Shown here in pieces: positions 6,217 through 13,344 of a DNA stretch of 51,586 nucleotides. Each line of letters starts with the position of its first letter. The first letter of the stretch is position 1. The position numbers and the translations under genes were made by a program. The notes below the pieces were generated by a model. It searched no databases. It worked only from the letters and a program-made list of their open reading frames with translations, and was not told the origin of the DNA. The stretch is from a virus: positions 1 through 51,586 of the IMG/VR virus record IMGVR_UViG_3300032242_001840. One strand, 5' to 3'.

Positions 6217-6427
6217 GAGCCTTCTCCTCGATATGGTCGATCTGCGCGTCTTTCGGCCCGTTGCAGATTCGACCGCATTCCTGGCACACCCCCTCGTCCC
6301 TGGCGATCACGGCCAGCCGCAGTCGCTGCCACGCGGCAGTACAGTAGCCGCGGGCGGCGGCGGTCGGCCGGTGGCCGTCTCGCCGGCCGACGCGAGGCGG
6401 CCTATACGGCTGGGGGCGTCTGGGCAT
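6125..6427 (-). CDS. Small HNH endonuclease, 100 residues
   Basis: The N-terminal part is basic (MPRRPQPYRPPRVGRRDG). The HNH zinc core is visible: CQECGR near residues 48-52, the catalytic pair D64-H65 in DAQIDHIEEK, and CLRCHSAK near residue 87. Start at ATG 6427 with GCAGGGTGG upstream. Such free-standing HNH proteins in phages are homing nucleases or partners of terminase for DNA packaging. It is the last gene of the leftward operon and overlaps the convergent HTH gene by 92 bases. Confidence 0.82.
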   Translation of the reverse strand: MPRRPQPYRPPRVGRRDGHRPTAAARGYCTAAWQRLRLAVIARDEGVCQECGRICNGPKDAQIDHIEEKALNEPATAAGLSGLQLLCLRCHSAKTLHPPG

Positions 6428-6752
6428 CGCGGCACCACCCTGCGATAAGAACCTCGTTGGCGCGGCGCTTCTCGACCCAGCGCACAATCGCGTTGACGAC
6501 CAACTGCACCAAAATCGACATGATAAACGTGGCGATGATCGATCCGTACTGATCCCGTACCCGTCGATTCATTCGAGCCTTCAACACCTCGGCCCGGCGG
6601 GACGGCGGGGCGTCGGCAGGCCATTCTTCGACCGCCATCTCGACCAGACGGTCGCGCAGCCCCCCGTGCATGGAAACGCGAGCGGGGGACGATTCGGCCA
6701 CGAAGTTCTTCAGCGTTTGATAACGACTGGCGGGCATGTCCCGGTCGGGCAT
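6402..6752 (-). CDS. Small membrane protein, 116 residues
   Basis: ATG 6752 with AAGGGAG seven bases upstream. The N-terminal 70 residues are charged (VEEWPADAPPSRRAEVLKARMNRRVRDQ); a transmembrane segment follows (IIATFIMSILVQLVVNAIV, about residues 72-90). It lies next to a lipoprotein and a protease, so a role in lysis such as holin or spanin is possible. Its first 43 bases overlap the end of the upstream gene. The antisense strand carries a copy of the early start-associated element at 6661-6678. Confidence 0.75.
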   Translation of the reverse strand: MPDRDMPASRYQTLKNFVAESSPARVSMHGGLRDRLVEMAVEEWPADAPPSRRAEVLKARMNRRVRDQYGSIIATFIMSILVQLVVNAIVRWVEKRRANEVLIAGWCRDAQTPPAV

Positions 6753-7021
6753 GGTACGGCTCCCTTCTTTTTGCATCCGCAGGACTCTGGGCAGCGGCAG
6801 TTCACTAGAGCGATGCCGTCCCCAGATTTCTCCTTCCCCGTACCGTTGCACTTGCAGCCCTCCACGCAGCCCTTTTCGGGCGTCACGGGCTTGGGCGGCG
6901 CACCGGCCGTCAGCAGGGCGTAATGGCCGGAAACGGCCACCCACGGGGCCAGATCGAGGTGCTGGGCCGCCGGCGTACACCCGAGCGACGAAACGACAGC
7001 GAGAGCGACGATCCAGCGCAT
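6710..7021 (-). CDS. Cysteine-rich lipoprotein, 103 residues
   Basis: The start at ATG 7021 gives a lipoprotein signal: MRWIVALAVVSSLGC, lipobox SLGC with lipidated Cys15. The mature part has a cysteine-rich stretch (CVEGCKCNGTG, NCRCPESCGCKKKG, CPTGTC) of nine or more cysteines. It overlaps the protease gene by one base (TGATG). Small phage lipoproteins next to lysis genes can be outer spanins, but the cysteine-rich part is unusual for that role. Could also be a superinfection-exclusion lipoprotein. Confidence 0.78.
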   Translation of the reverse strand: MRWIVALAVVSSLGCTPAAQHLDLAPWVAVSGHYALLTAGAPPKPVTPEKGCVEGCKCNGTGKEKSGDGIALVNCRCPESCGCKKKGAVPCPTGTCPPVVIKR

Positions 7022-8025
7022 CAGATATGCCCCCTGGCACCGTAGGTGTGCAGCTTCGGCCGGGGCCAGCCGGCAATGCTCGAGAATGCGATCAGTCGGC
7101 AGCGGTCGATCGTGGAGGCCAGCGCCCAGTAGGCTCCCTCTGGGATCAGCAGATCGGTGCCGCGCACTTTTCGCGGGCCGGAGTTCCACTTGCTACCCCA
7201 GTTGTTGAGCCACAATACAAGCGCTTGACCATACTTGGAAACAGTCTCAGGACGGTCGTCGTAACCGACGAGCGATTGCGAGTGCTGCCATGTGCCAACC
7301 TGCCTGCTGTAGCCATCCTCGTTTCTGGTGTCCTCAAAGCCGAGCGCCGAGCATGTATTAACACCATACCCCGCGGCCAGAAAGTCACGCACCTGCTCGC
7401 GGCCGTTCAACACCGTGGCGGTGCGGGCCTTGTGCAGGAAAGCCTCGGCGGCAATGAATGAGTTGGGTTGCTTTGACCCGTACAGCCGCAGGTTACTGTC
7501 GCTGTACTTTGTCAGGTCGATCTTCAAGTCGGGGTATGGCTTGCGAACAAGGAAACCCTTGGTTGTTGCCACCTGCGCGGCGTCGGCACAGCTCCAGCCG
7601 TCCCCGTCATATCCACGCCACCACCATAGCGACTCACATGAGATCGGCACGTTTTCGATTGCGGCGGGGGACAGTTCAGGAATGCCTTCGGGGCGGCCCG
7701 TCTCTTCGTCGGGTAGACCGTTGACCACCTCGCAGCACATCGACAGCAGTACGGAATTCGCCGTGCCATGCGCTACGCAGTCGCCAATAACCTGCGCCGG
7801 CCCCGGCCAGCAGCCTGGGAAGACACGCTCAACCGACAGCCACGGGGTGGACAGCTTGCCTTTGCCGGCCTCAGCCAGCCCCCATTCGTAGGCCACGCGG
7901 CCACCGTCAGGATCGCCGCCTGCCCGCATGATGGAGTCGCACAGCACCTCATGCGCTCGAGGATCGAACCGGCAGCCGACGAGGCCAGCAGAATACGCTA
8001 TCTTCGGGTCGAAACTACTCGCCAT
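7021..8025 (-). CDS. Papain-like cysteine peptidase, 334 residues
   Basis: Catalytic elements of the C1 (papain) fold stand in the right order: Q78 and C83 in AQVIGDCVAHGTA, H248 in WQHSQSLVGYD, and N274 or N275 in LNNWGSKWNSG, followed by the EGAYWALAS strand near residue 300. ATG 8025 is chosen for the GGAGG ten bases upstream; a TTG nine bases earlier would clash with it. No signal peptide is seen. Flanked by membrane proteins and a lipoprotein, it occupies the place where an endolysin is expected, and no peptidoglycan hydrolase is visible elsewhere. Role in lysis or in protein processing is inference. Confidence 0.82.
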   Translation of the reverse strand: MASSFDPKIAYSAGLVGCRFDPRAHEVLCDSIMRAGGDPDGGRVAYEWGLAEAGKGKLSTPWLSVERVFPGCWPGPAQVIGDCVAHGTANSVLLSMCCEVVNGLPDEETGRPEGIPELSPAAIENVPISCESLWWWRGYDGDGWSCADAAQVATTKGFLVRKPYPDLKIDLTKYSDSNLRLYGSKQPNSFIAAEAFLHKARTATVLNGREQVRDFLAAGYGVNTCSALGFEDTRNEDGYSRQVGTWQHSQSLVGYDDRPETVSKYGQALVLWLNNWGSKWNSGPRKVRGTDLLIPEGAYWALASTIDRCRLIAFSSIAGWPRPKLHTYGARGHI

Positions 8026-8494
8026 GGATCGCAAGCCTCCACGCGAGAGCCTTGCAACAGCGGATGTATCGATCGGCCAGCGCCGAATCGACCGACTTCA
8101 CGTCGGCATCCCCGGCCGCGGCAATGAATGCGGCGTCGATCTTGTCGCCCAGCCCCGGCACCTTGCCGACGTTCTTTTGCTCAATCGCCAGATCAAGGCT
8201 GCCAGCGTGGAAGCGGGCGAACTTCTCTGAGGTGTCGATCAGCCGACTGGGGCGGGTGCCGTCGTTACGGATGATGCTGCCCAGTGCGTCATAGAACGCA
8301 GAGTAGTACTGCCGATCCGCCGGAGCGATGTCATTGATGGGGATGTCGGCCGTCCACTTCATCGCCTCGTCGTCGGGACGCTGGATTGAAACGCCGTCCT
8401 GCGATGGCGTCAGCCACTTGAGGGAGTCGATCTTCCCCCGCCATGCAAACACGAGCATAACGGCCACGATAGCGATCCTTAAACGGGCATTCAC
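8015..8494 (-). CDS. Membrane-anchored protein, 159 residues (GTG start)
   Basis: GTG 8494 overlaps the previous stop (GTGA), which fixes the start. An N-terminal hydrophobic segment (LRIAIVAVMLVFAW) is followed by a charged outer or periplasmic domain with DRQYYSAFYDALGSIIRNDG and DKIDAAFIAAAGDADVKS. It precedes the peptidase and may be its membrane partner. No family recognised with certainty. Confidence 0.75.
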   Translation of the reverse strand: MNARLRIAIVAVMLVFAWRGKIDSLKWLTPSQDGVSIQRPDDEAMKWTADIPINDIAPADRQYYSAFYDALGSIIRNDGTRPSRLIDTSEKFARFHAGSLDLAIEQKNVGKVPGLGDKIDAAFIAAAGDADVKSVDSALADRYIRCCKALAWRLAIHGE

Positions 8495-8784
8495 GGCTTG
8501 TCTGAGCCTCCAACGAGGGCGAGGGTCAACGTGTCAATTGCCGCCTTCTGCGGGTCAAGGAGCAACTCTGTCTTCAAGAGCCTGGTGCGCACGTTGGCGA
8601 GGTCGGCAATGGCTTCGTGATACGAACCCGTCTCTGCGGCGGGGGCGGGCGTATGCGGCGTAACAAGCTTGTCGGCCACCGCCCCACCAACTCCGGCGGC
8701 TGCCTTCTCAAACAGGCCGGAGAGGTGGGGCCAAAAGGCGACAACCGCAGCCAAGGCCGAAATGGCGATCTGCTCAAAAGTCAT
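8491..8784 (-). CDS. Small membrane protein, 97 residues (holin candidate)
   Basis: ATG 8784 overlaps the previous stop (ATGA). The N-terminal stretch (IAISALAAVVAFWPHLSGLF) is a single membrane segment; the rest is a charged helix (EAIADLANVRTRLLKTELLLDPQKAAIDTL). Short single-span proteins beside a lysis enzyme can be holins or pinholins. This assignment rests on context. Confidence 0.7.
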   Translation of the reverse strand: MTFEQIAISALAAVVAFWPHLSGLFEKAAAGVGGAVADKLVTPHTPAPAAETGSYHEAIADLANVRTRLLKTELLLDPQKAAIDTLTLALVGGSDKP

Positions 8785-9074
8785 TTCTTCGGCCCCTCCA
8801 CTTGCGCCACGATCCAGTCAAAGAATGCCGTACCCTCTGGCGACTTCAGAATCGCTTCAAGGTGTTCCAGGGCTTCGTCGTCCAAGTGTGTTGCCGACTT
8901 GCCGGCAGCCCACAGGCAGGTGTCAAGAAACGCCACCGCGCGAGCGTGTGCGTCGGGGGCGGCCATCACCTGCTGGAGACGCAGTAGCAGCGGCCCCCAG
9001 TCGGACAGCAACTTGATCTTTTCAAATGTGCTGAGTCCAGCACCGAACTGTTCGTCGTCAAATTGTTCGTTCAC
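8781..9074 (-). CDS. Hypothetical protein, 97 residues (GTG start)
   Basis: GTG 9074 overlaps the previous stop (GTGA). Soluble and helical: FEKIKLLSDWGPLLLRLQQVMAA, then HARAVAFLDTCLWAA and DDEALEHLEAILKSPEG. Part of the coupled run from 9443 to 6125. No known family. Confidence 0.72.
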   Translation of the reverse strand: MNEQFDDEQFGAGLSTFEKIKLLSDWGPLLLRLQQVMAAPDAHARAVAFLDTCLWAAGKSATHLDDEALEHLEAILKSPEGTAFFDWIVAQVEGPKK

Positions 9075-9295
9075 TTATTCGCCTCCTTGCGAATCTGTTT
9101 TGCACGGGCATCGGCCAGGAATTTCGTATACGCAGCGGACTTTTTGCTTGTGACTTTGCCCCAATGGCTGGGGGGCTGTTCTGGAACCCGCGAGATGAGC
9201 GGGGTGGAGTCGTCACCGTAGGACAACGGAGTCAGAATGTCGGATTCGTCATTCTGGAGGGTGGACAAGGTATTGCATCCAATCGTAAATCTCAT
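9071..9295 (-). CDS. Hypothetical protein, 74 residues
   Basis: The end is secure because its stop overlaps the next GTG start. The start is uncertain: ATG 9295 lies 46 bases inside the upstream gene and has no clear Shine-Dalgarno sequence; a TTG near 9271 is an alternative. The C-terminus is basic (GKVTSKKSAAYTKFLADARAKQIRKEANK). Function unknown. Confidence 0.55.
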   Translation of the reverse strand: MRFTIGCNTLSTLQNDESDILTPLSYGDDSTPLISRVPEQPPSHWGKVTSKKSAAYTKFLADARAKQIRKEANK

Positions 9296-9443
9296 CAAAG
9301 GCCATACGGCCGGCGATCTTGGCTACATCAGTCTGCATTTGCTTCGGCAGAATCCAAAGCTCCTGCTCAAGCACTTTCTCGCCGGATGTGAGGACAAGGG
9401 TAGCCTGCGTTTTCGTGATAGTCAGCGTGACTTCCGCAAGCAT
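9249..9443 (-). CDS. Hypothetical protein, 64 residues
   Basis: ATG 9443 with GGAGG ten bases upstream. A beta-hairpin-like N-terminus (EVTLTITKTQATLVLTSG) is followed by a helix (KQMQTDVAKIAGRMAFDEIYDW). Function unknown. Confidence 0.65.
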   Translation of the reverse strand: MLAEVTLTITKTQATLVLTSGEKVLEQELWILPKQMQTDVAKIAGRMAFDEIYDWMQYLVHPPE

Positions 9444-9462
9444 GCATATTGTCCTCCAGTAG

Positions 9463-9726
9463 TCATTCTACCCGATGGGCAGCGTCGATGCGGCGGTCAC
9501 GCTCCACCTGCGTCCACTGCGACTTTATCGCCGTTTTCGCCAGCATGATCTGCTCCGGCGTCGGAATGTAAACCTCGACCTGCCGGGGGTAGGGGAGCTT
9601 CATCTGCGCCGCCGCGGCGGCAAGCTGCGCTTCCGAAAACCCCATCTCGTCGCAGATTTCGTCTTCAAGCGAGTCGCTCTTCCACAGTCGCTGTAGCTTC
9701 TGCTTCTGGCGGGTCGATAAGTCCAT
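9463..9726 (-). CDS. HTH protein with WTQxERDRR tail, 87 residues
   Basis: ATG 9726 shares TGATG with the previous stop and has AGGGAGG upstream. Residues about 8-45 (RQKQKLQRLWKSDSLEDEICDEMGFSEAQLAAAAAQM) look like a GcrA- or resolvase-type helix-turn-helix. The C-terminal IPTPEQIMLAKTAIKSQWTQVERDRR belongs to a motif shared with the proteins at 12217, 12583 and 17965. Likely DNA-binding. Confidence 0.72.
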   Translation of the reverse strand: MDLSTRQKQKLQRLWKSDSLEDEICDEMGFSEAQLAAAAAQMKLPYPRQVEVYIPTPEQIMLAKTAIKSQWTQVERDRRIDAAHRVE

Positions 9727-10616
9727 CAACCCTCCCTAATCAGTGCCGCATAACGGCTACCAGGGTTCAGATACATCCGCACCCACGGGTATCCGCCGTC
9801 TGTCTTGTCGGCGATCGACTTGTGCAGGCAGACATGCTCGCAGTCCTCGCCGGAATACTTGCCCAACAACCAGTAGCGGGTCTTGTAGACGGCCAGCCCG
9901 CCAAAACAAGAGTTCATCGGCTGCACGGGTGCGGCGACCGGCGGCAAGAACATCGAGAACCACCCCAGGCCGATTTCCTCGCGACGATCCTCCCACCAGC
10001 AGACAGGCCGGGCGGCCCACGAATCGTAGTGAGCGATCTGCGCCCTTTCTGGCTTGCCAGCCTCCTGCGTCAGGTAGAGCGAGTAGCTCCCCATGCCGTA
10101 GGCCGAAGGGGTCGCGTCCAACTGAGCGATCGAGTTGAAAATGCCATCGACGCTGAAGCCCCCCTCTGGGTCAACGTCCAGCACGATCACATAGTCGGCA
10201 TGTGGGGCGTTTTCCCTGACCCATTCCATGCACTTCTGCCGGTACTCTGCGAGCGCCTCAGTTCGCGGGCCGGCGAACTCCCCCGGCAGGTGCGGCCGGT
10301 TGAGCGTGGCATGCTCAACCGTCATGTAGCCGTTGGCCGCGGCGTGAGCGTCAAGCATCTCGGCGGTGCCGTCGTCCGAATCGTTCTCAAAAACGTACCA
10401 GTGCGGCTTCGCCGGCCCGAGGCAAGACAGCGACCGGAACTGCTCCACAAGCGCCAGCGTGTTGGGCAACATGCGGGCGGCGTTCCTGGCGATCGACACG
10501 ATGACGATGCTGCTGCACAAAGCAGTGTTCATCCCCTCGGCCACCGCATCGCGGTAGTCCTCAATGTACTTGTCGTCGATATTCCAGAAGTCTTCGGGGC
10601 AGATTGTCGGCTTCAT
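9726..10616 (-). CDS. Glycosyltransferase, GT-A fold, 296 residues
   Basis: ATG 10616 overlaps the previous stop (ATGA) with GAGGTG upstream. N-terminal nucleotide-binding strand (SIVIVSIARNAARMLPNTLAL) and YVFENDSDDGTAEML, then the metal-binding DYVIVLDVDPEGGF near residue 150. The C-terminal part has aromatic acceptor-site segments (SWAARPVCWWEDRR; CFGGLAVYKTRYW). The substrate cannot be told. It forms a coupled set with the next two genes, so together they may modify virion or host glycans. Confidence 0.8.
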   Translation of the reverse strand: MKPTICPEDFWNIDDKYIEDYRDAVAEGMNTALCSSIVIVSIARNAARMLPNTLALVEQFRSLSCLGPAKPHWYVFENDSDDGTAEMLDAHAAANGYMTVEHATLNRPHLPGEFAGPRTEALAEYRQKCMEWVRENAPHADYVIVLDVDPEGGFSVDGIFNSIAQLDATPSAYGMGSYSLYLTQEAGKPERAQIAHYDSWAARPVCWWEDRREEIGLGWFSMFLPPVAAPVQPMNSCFGGLAVYKTRYWLLGKYSGEDCEHVCLHKSIADKTDGGYPWVRMYLNPGSRYAALIREG

Positions 10617-11287
10617 ATGAAACACCTCTTTTTGAGTTCGTCGGCACGATTGGGCCACTGCGTGGCGTGGAAAAAGTAGGATGCGTCTGCGACTTGCTTT
10701 GGCGTTCCAGCCCCAGGCCACCCCCTCTTGTCGTTGAGGTGTGGGTTCCACACAAGATGCAGGTCGCGGTTGCAATGCACCGTGTTGGCATACAGGTCGA
10801 TGAACGCTGCCTGCTCCCACCAGTGGTCTGCTCGAGGGGCGTCAGTGTGGTTCCAGATACGCTCAAGCATGTCTGATACTTTGCAGCCAGCGGCATCCCC
10901 CTTGACCAGCCAGACGCCGCAATTCGGCACGGCCCCGTCTGCGGTCTGGTGGGTCACGCAGTTAAACGGCCGGCGGCCAGCCGCATGCGACAAAATGTCG
11001 ATGTACGGGTCAACGATCCCCACGTCGGCATCAAGCCACAGGGCTACGTCGTAGCCAGTCGGTGTGCTGTATTCCCGGCGAATCTTGTAAACGATCGCAT
11101 CCTGAATCGCCTTGACCTTGAACCAGCTTGCATGTCGGCCGTCGTCAACCTTCTTGAACGTCTCGCGAGTCGGACACCACAGGTCGTAGCCATGCAACCT
11201 GGCATACGCCTCCTTACCCGGCAGCGTGATCCGGTGAAGCTCTTCGTTCTCCTCCCCCCACCCGTAGGTGATCAGCAGTTTGTTCAT
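10613..11287 (-). CDS. Glycosyltransferase, GT34/GMA12-like, 224 residues
   Basis: ATG 11287 overlaps the previous stop (ATGA). Typical order for the galactosyl transferase GMA12/MNN10 type: AYARLHGYDLW, then SWFKVKAIQDAI, the metal-binding DVALWLDADVGI near residue 87, PNCGVWLVKGD and the WWEQAAFIDLY segment. The family transfers hexoses to glycans. In a phage it may glycosylate a structural protein or host surface polymer. Donor and acceptor are unknown. Confidence 0.82.
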   Translation of the reverse strand: MNKLLITYGWGEENEELHRITLPGKEAYARLHGYDLWCPTRETFKKVDDGRHASWFKVKAIQDAIVYKIRREYSTPTGYDVALWLDADVGIVDPYIDILSHAAGRRPFNCVTHQTADGAVPNCGVWLVKGDAAGCKVSDMLERIWNHTDAPRADHWWEQAAFIDLYANTVHCNRDLHLVWNPHLNDKRGWPGAGTPKQVADASYFFHATQWPNRADELKKRCFI

Positions 11288-11898
11288 GGCTTTCTCAACA
11301 GAAACGACGTGTACCCGTCCATGGCGATGCCGTGCATCGGAATGCCTTTGTCGGCCATGAACTCATCCACCGCGGCCTTGACCCCCATGTGGTTGTAGTA
11401 CTCGGCGTTGACTACCTTGGCCGGATTGACTGAGTAGTCATGTCCCCCGAGGTAACCGCCGCGGCGAAGGCAACGCCAGGCTTCCTTCAGGTCGGCCTTG
11501 ACGGCCGGGTAGCTGTGGTCGGCGTCGATGTAGATGAAATCAAAGGTGGCGCTGCCCTGCATCGCGAACCAGTCGGTGGTGGAGTACCTGTAGCCAGTAA
11601 TTGACGGCCCCGCCAGACCCCTGCCAGAAAAACGATCATGCACCATCCCTAGAAGCTCGTCGCCTTTCTTAAACGTCCGCGGGTTGCCGCCGTTCTCATC
11701 TGCCGAAAAACAGTTGTCGGGCCAAAGGTCAACCATCTCGAAAAACTTTGGCTGGCATCGGGCCACAATCTCCGCAGCGAAGTCGCCTGCGAACACGCCA
11801 AGCTCTGCTACCGTCCCGCCCTTGGGCAAATAATCAAGCATCGCTAGGCGGTTCCCAAACGCTTCGGTGTAGCAGTGGTTATTCGATTGCATGTCCAT
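11284..11898 (-). CDS. SAM-dependent class I methyltransferase, 204 residues
   Basis: ATG 11898 with GGGGAGG upstream shares TGATG with the previous stop. Motif I is VAELGVFAGDFAAEI (about residues 29-43), motif II FFEMVDLWP, and FDFIYIDADHSYPAVKADL is the acidic strand after it; LRRGGYLGGHDY closes the fold. This is the MT24-type layout found next to glycosyltransferases, where O-methylation of sugars is usual. Target unknown. Confidence 0.85.
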   Translation of the reverse strand: MDMQSNNHCYTEAFGNRLAMLDYLPKGGTVAELGVFAGDFAAEIVARCQPKFFEMVDLWPDNCFSADENGGNPRTFKKGDELLGMVHDRFSGRGLAGPSITGYRYSTTDWFAMQGSATFDFIYIDADHSYPAVKADLKEAWRCLRRGGYLGGHDYSVNPAKVVNAEYYNHMGVKAAVDEFMADKGIPMHGIAMDGYTSFLLRKP

Positions 11899-12185
11899 CA
11901 CAACCTCCCCAGGAACTGGCGGGCATCCTCGGCCGACCGCACAACGGAGCAGTGGCAGCCGGCCGCCATAAGCTGCGCCATGACACGCACCTGCACCGGC
12001 GTCGGCTTGCCCCCCGGCCGCTTCACCTCCATCCAGACGGCGCGGCCGTCTTTGATGCAGATAACGTCGGGCAGCCCGGCCAGCGAATACGCCGAGCCAT
12101 GGTTTTTTGCGCACCACCACCCCAGTTTGCGGGCGACATCCATGACGCTCTTGACGATCACACGCTCAAGAGGGGCGCTTTGCAT
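11898..12185 (-). CDS. VRR-NUC type nuclease, 95 residues
   Basis: A short stand-alone VRR-NUC domain of the PD-(D/E)XK superfamily. Catalytic residues are visible in GLPDVICIKDGRAVWMEVKRPGG: the Asp in PDV, then the E-V-K signature. The family acts on branched or flapped DNA in repair and replication. Start ATG 12185 lies six bases after the -10 hexamer of its promoter with no Shine-Dalgarno sequence, suggesting a leaderless message. Confidence 0.87.
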   Translation of the reverse strand: MQSAPLERVIVKSVMDVARKLGWWCAKNHGSAYSLAGLPDVICIKDGRAVWMEVKRPGGKPTPVQVRVMAQLMAAGCHCSVVRSAEDARQFLGRL

Positions 12186-12191
12186 GCTTGT

Positions 12192-12220
12192 ATTATGACG
12201 GCAAGTAGCCTACGGATCAA
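12192..12220 (-). promoter_or_regulatory. Leftward promoter with GTAGGCTAC in spacer
   Basis: Read leftward: TTGATC (12220-12215), 17-base spacer, CATAAT (12197-12192). The spacer contains GTAGGCTAC right after the -35. The -10 ends six bases before the ATG at 12185, so transcription should start at or within the start codon. It would drive the nuclease, methyltransferase and glycosyltransferase genes. Confidence 0.8.
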
Positions 12221-12573
12221 GAGTAGGCGTCGGGGCCAAACAAATCTTTGCTGGTCACCAGGGCGACCTCCTGCCGGCTGTCTGCGGTGCGGCGGTTCCG
12301 CTCCACGTCAGCACTCCACTTTGCCCTGCATATAGCCGCCCGCTCCTCAATCTGGGCCTCGGTGGGGTCATCCACGCACCAGCCGTTGTACTGCTCGTCT
12401 ACCTGCCTGTCGGCCCGCTTCGGCAGGGCATATATACCCTTGAGCCGCCAGAGCGTAGGGACGCTGCACCCAAGCTCACGGGCGATATCCTCCGGCCTCT
12501 TCGTCTCGTCGTTCCACAGCCGGAACAACAGCGGCACCGACACGCTCTCCTTAAATCGCAGAATCCTGCCCAA
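12217..12573 (-). CDS. HTH protein with DPTEAQIEERAA motif, 118 residues
   Basis: TTG start at 12573, supported by AGGAGGA five bases upstream. An N-terminal region (PLLFRLWNDETKRPEDIARELGCSVPTLWRLKGIY) is a helix-turn-helix of the resolvase type. The C-terminal DPTEAQIEERAAICRAKWSADVERNRR belongs to a family of four related tails in this genome. Likely DNA-binding. Its 3' end overlaps the -35 of the nuclease promoter. Confidence 0.74.
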   Translation of the reverse strand: MGRILRFKESVSVPLLFRLWNDETKRPEDIARELGCSVPTLWRLKGIYALPKRADRQVDEQYNGWCVDDPTEAQIEERAAICRAKWSADVERNRRTADSRQEVALVTSKDLFGPDAYS

Positions 12574-12582
12574 GATATCCTC

Positions 12583-12891
12583 CTAGAAGTCGTAGCATGC
12601 ATGCACTGGCTCTCGAGCAAACGCCCGATCGCTGTCCCAATCACGCCGCAGGGCGGCGGCCCTCTCCTCAATCTCCTGCCTCGTCGGGTCTGGGATCGCC
12701 ACCCCAGCGTTGGCCCGCCGGTAATAGGGCGAGTTGAGCCTGGGCGGCAGCCCCTCCCTCTTGGCAATATCGGACAGCGAATTCGGGTGGATGCCAGCCT
12801 CCTCTGCAATGTCGGCGTTGGTCAGATCGTCCCTGCCCCACAGGGCTTTAATTGCCGCGACAATCTCGCGTTTGCGTCCCTTCTGAGTCAC
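12583..12891 (-). CDS. HTH protein with DPTRQEIEERAA motif, 102 residues
   Basis: GTG 12891 overlaps the previous stop (GTGA) and has AGGAGATG upstream. A helix-turn-helix is visible in IVAAIKALWGRDDLTNADIAEEAGIHPNSLSDIAKREGL. The tail DPTRQEIEERAAALRRDWDSDRAFARE aligns with the neighbour downstream (12217), so the two are paralogues. Likely DNA-binding regulators or adaptors. Confidence 0.76.
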   Translation of the reverse strand: MTQKGRKREIVAAIKALWGRDDLTNADIAEEAGIHPNSLSDIAKREGLPPRLNSPYYRRANAGVAIPDPTRQEIEERAAALRRDWDSDRAFAREPVHACYDF

Positions 12892-13034
12892 TCTTCATCT
12901 CCTATGATTGTCACCGTCTCCTCCTGCGTGATCCCGTACACACGAAGCAAAAACTTCACCCTCTGCTCTGGCAATGTCTCGGCCAGAAACCGACGCACCG
13001 CCGCACAGACGGCTTTTTCTTGTTCTGGTGTCAT
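12888..13034 (-). CDS. Small protein, 48 residues
   Basis: ATG 13034 overlaps the stop of the upstream gene (ATGA). Helical: EKAVCAAVRRFLAETLPEQRVKFLLRVYGITQEE. Ends in GTGA overlap with the next gene. No known family; the overlaps on both sides support it. Confidence 0.65.
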   Translation of the reverse strand: MTPEQEKAVCAAVRRFLAETLPEQRVKFLLRVYGITQEETVTIIGDEE

Positions 13035-13147
13035 CGGCGTTTGTCCAACAGGACAACGATGATGCCGAGAGCGGCCACCGCCACCATCGTCACGCCGCTG
13101 ACAATGAGCGACTTGATGTACCAGTCTAAATACATTGCCCAGGTCAT
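13031..13147 (-). CDS. Small membrane protein, 38 residues
   Basis: Starts at ATG 13147 with GGAGG five bases upstream and stops at 13031, coupled on both sides by ATGA overlaps. It encodes MTWAMYLDWYIKSLIVSG and then a hydrophobic segment (VTMVAVAALGIIVVLL) with a basic end (DKRR). One membrane span. Function unknown. Confidence 0.68.
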   Translation of the reverse strand: MTWAMYLDWYIKSLIVSGVTMVAVAALGIIVVLLDKRR

Positions 13148-13344
13148 TTGTCACCTCCGATCGCTGCGCCACACGATCCGCAAAGAGGCAGAGCGCATGG
13201 GAAACCTTTGCCATCAAAATAAAAAACGGCGTGAAACATGGTGAGAAAACATTGATACCCACAGATCAAGCAGTGCGAACCGTCCGCAGCGGTTTCCGCC
13301 CATGCAAAAGTGCCACTCACAACCAGTTGCGCAATGTCGCTCAC
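13144..13344 (-). CDS. Small cysteine-rich protein, 66 residues (GTG start)
   Basis: GTG 13344 overlaps the stop of the upstream gene (GTGA) and has GGAGG upstream. Cysteines form HCLICG near residue 24 and PLCGSCG near residue 55, a likely zinc site, with an aromatic loop between them (MFHAVFYFDGKGFP). Longer upstream starts would overlap the neighbour heavily and are rejected. Confidence 0.66.
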   Translation of the reverse strand: MSDIAQLVVSGTFAWAETAADGSHCLICGYQCFLTMFHAVFYFDGKGFPCALPLCGSCGAAIGGDK

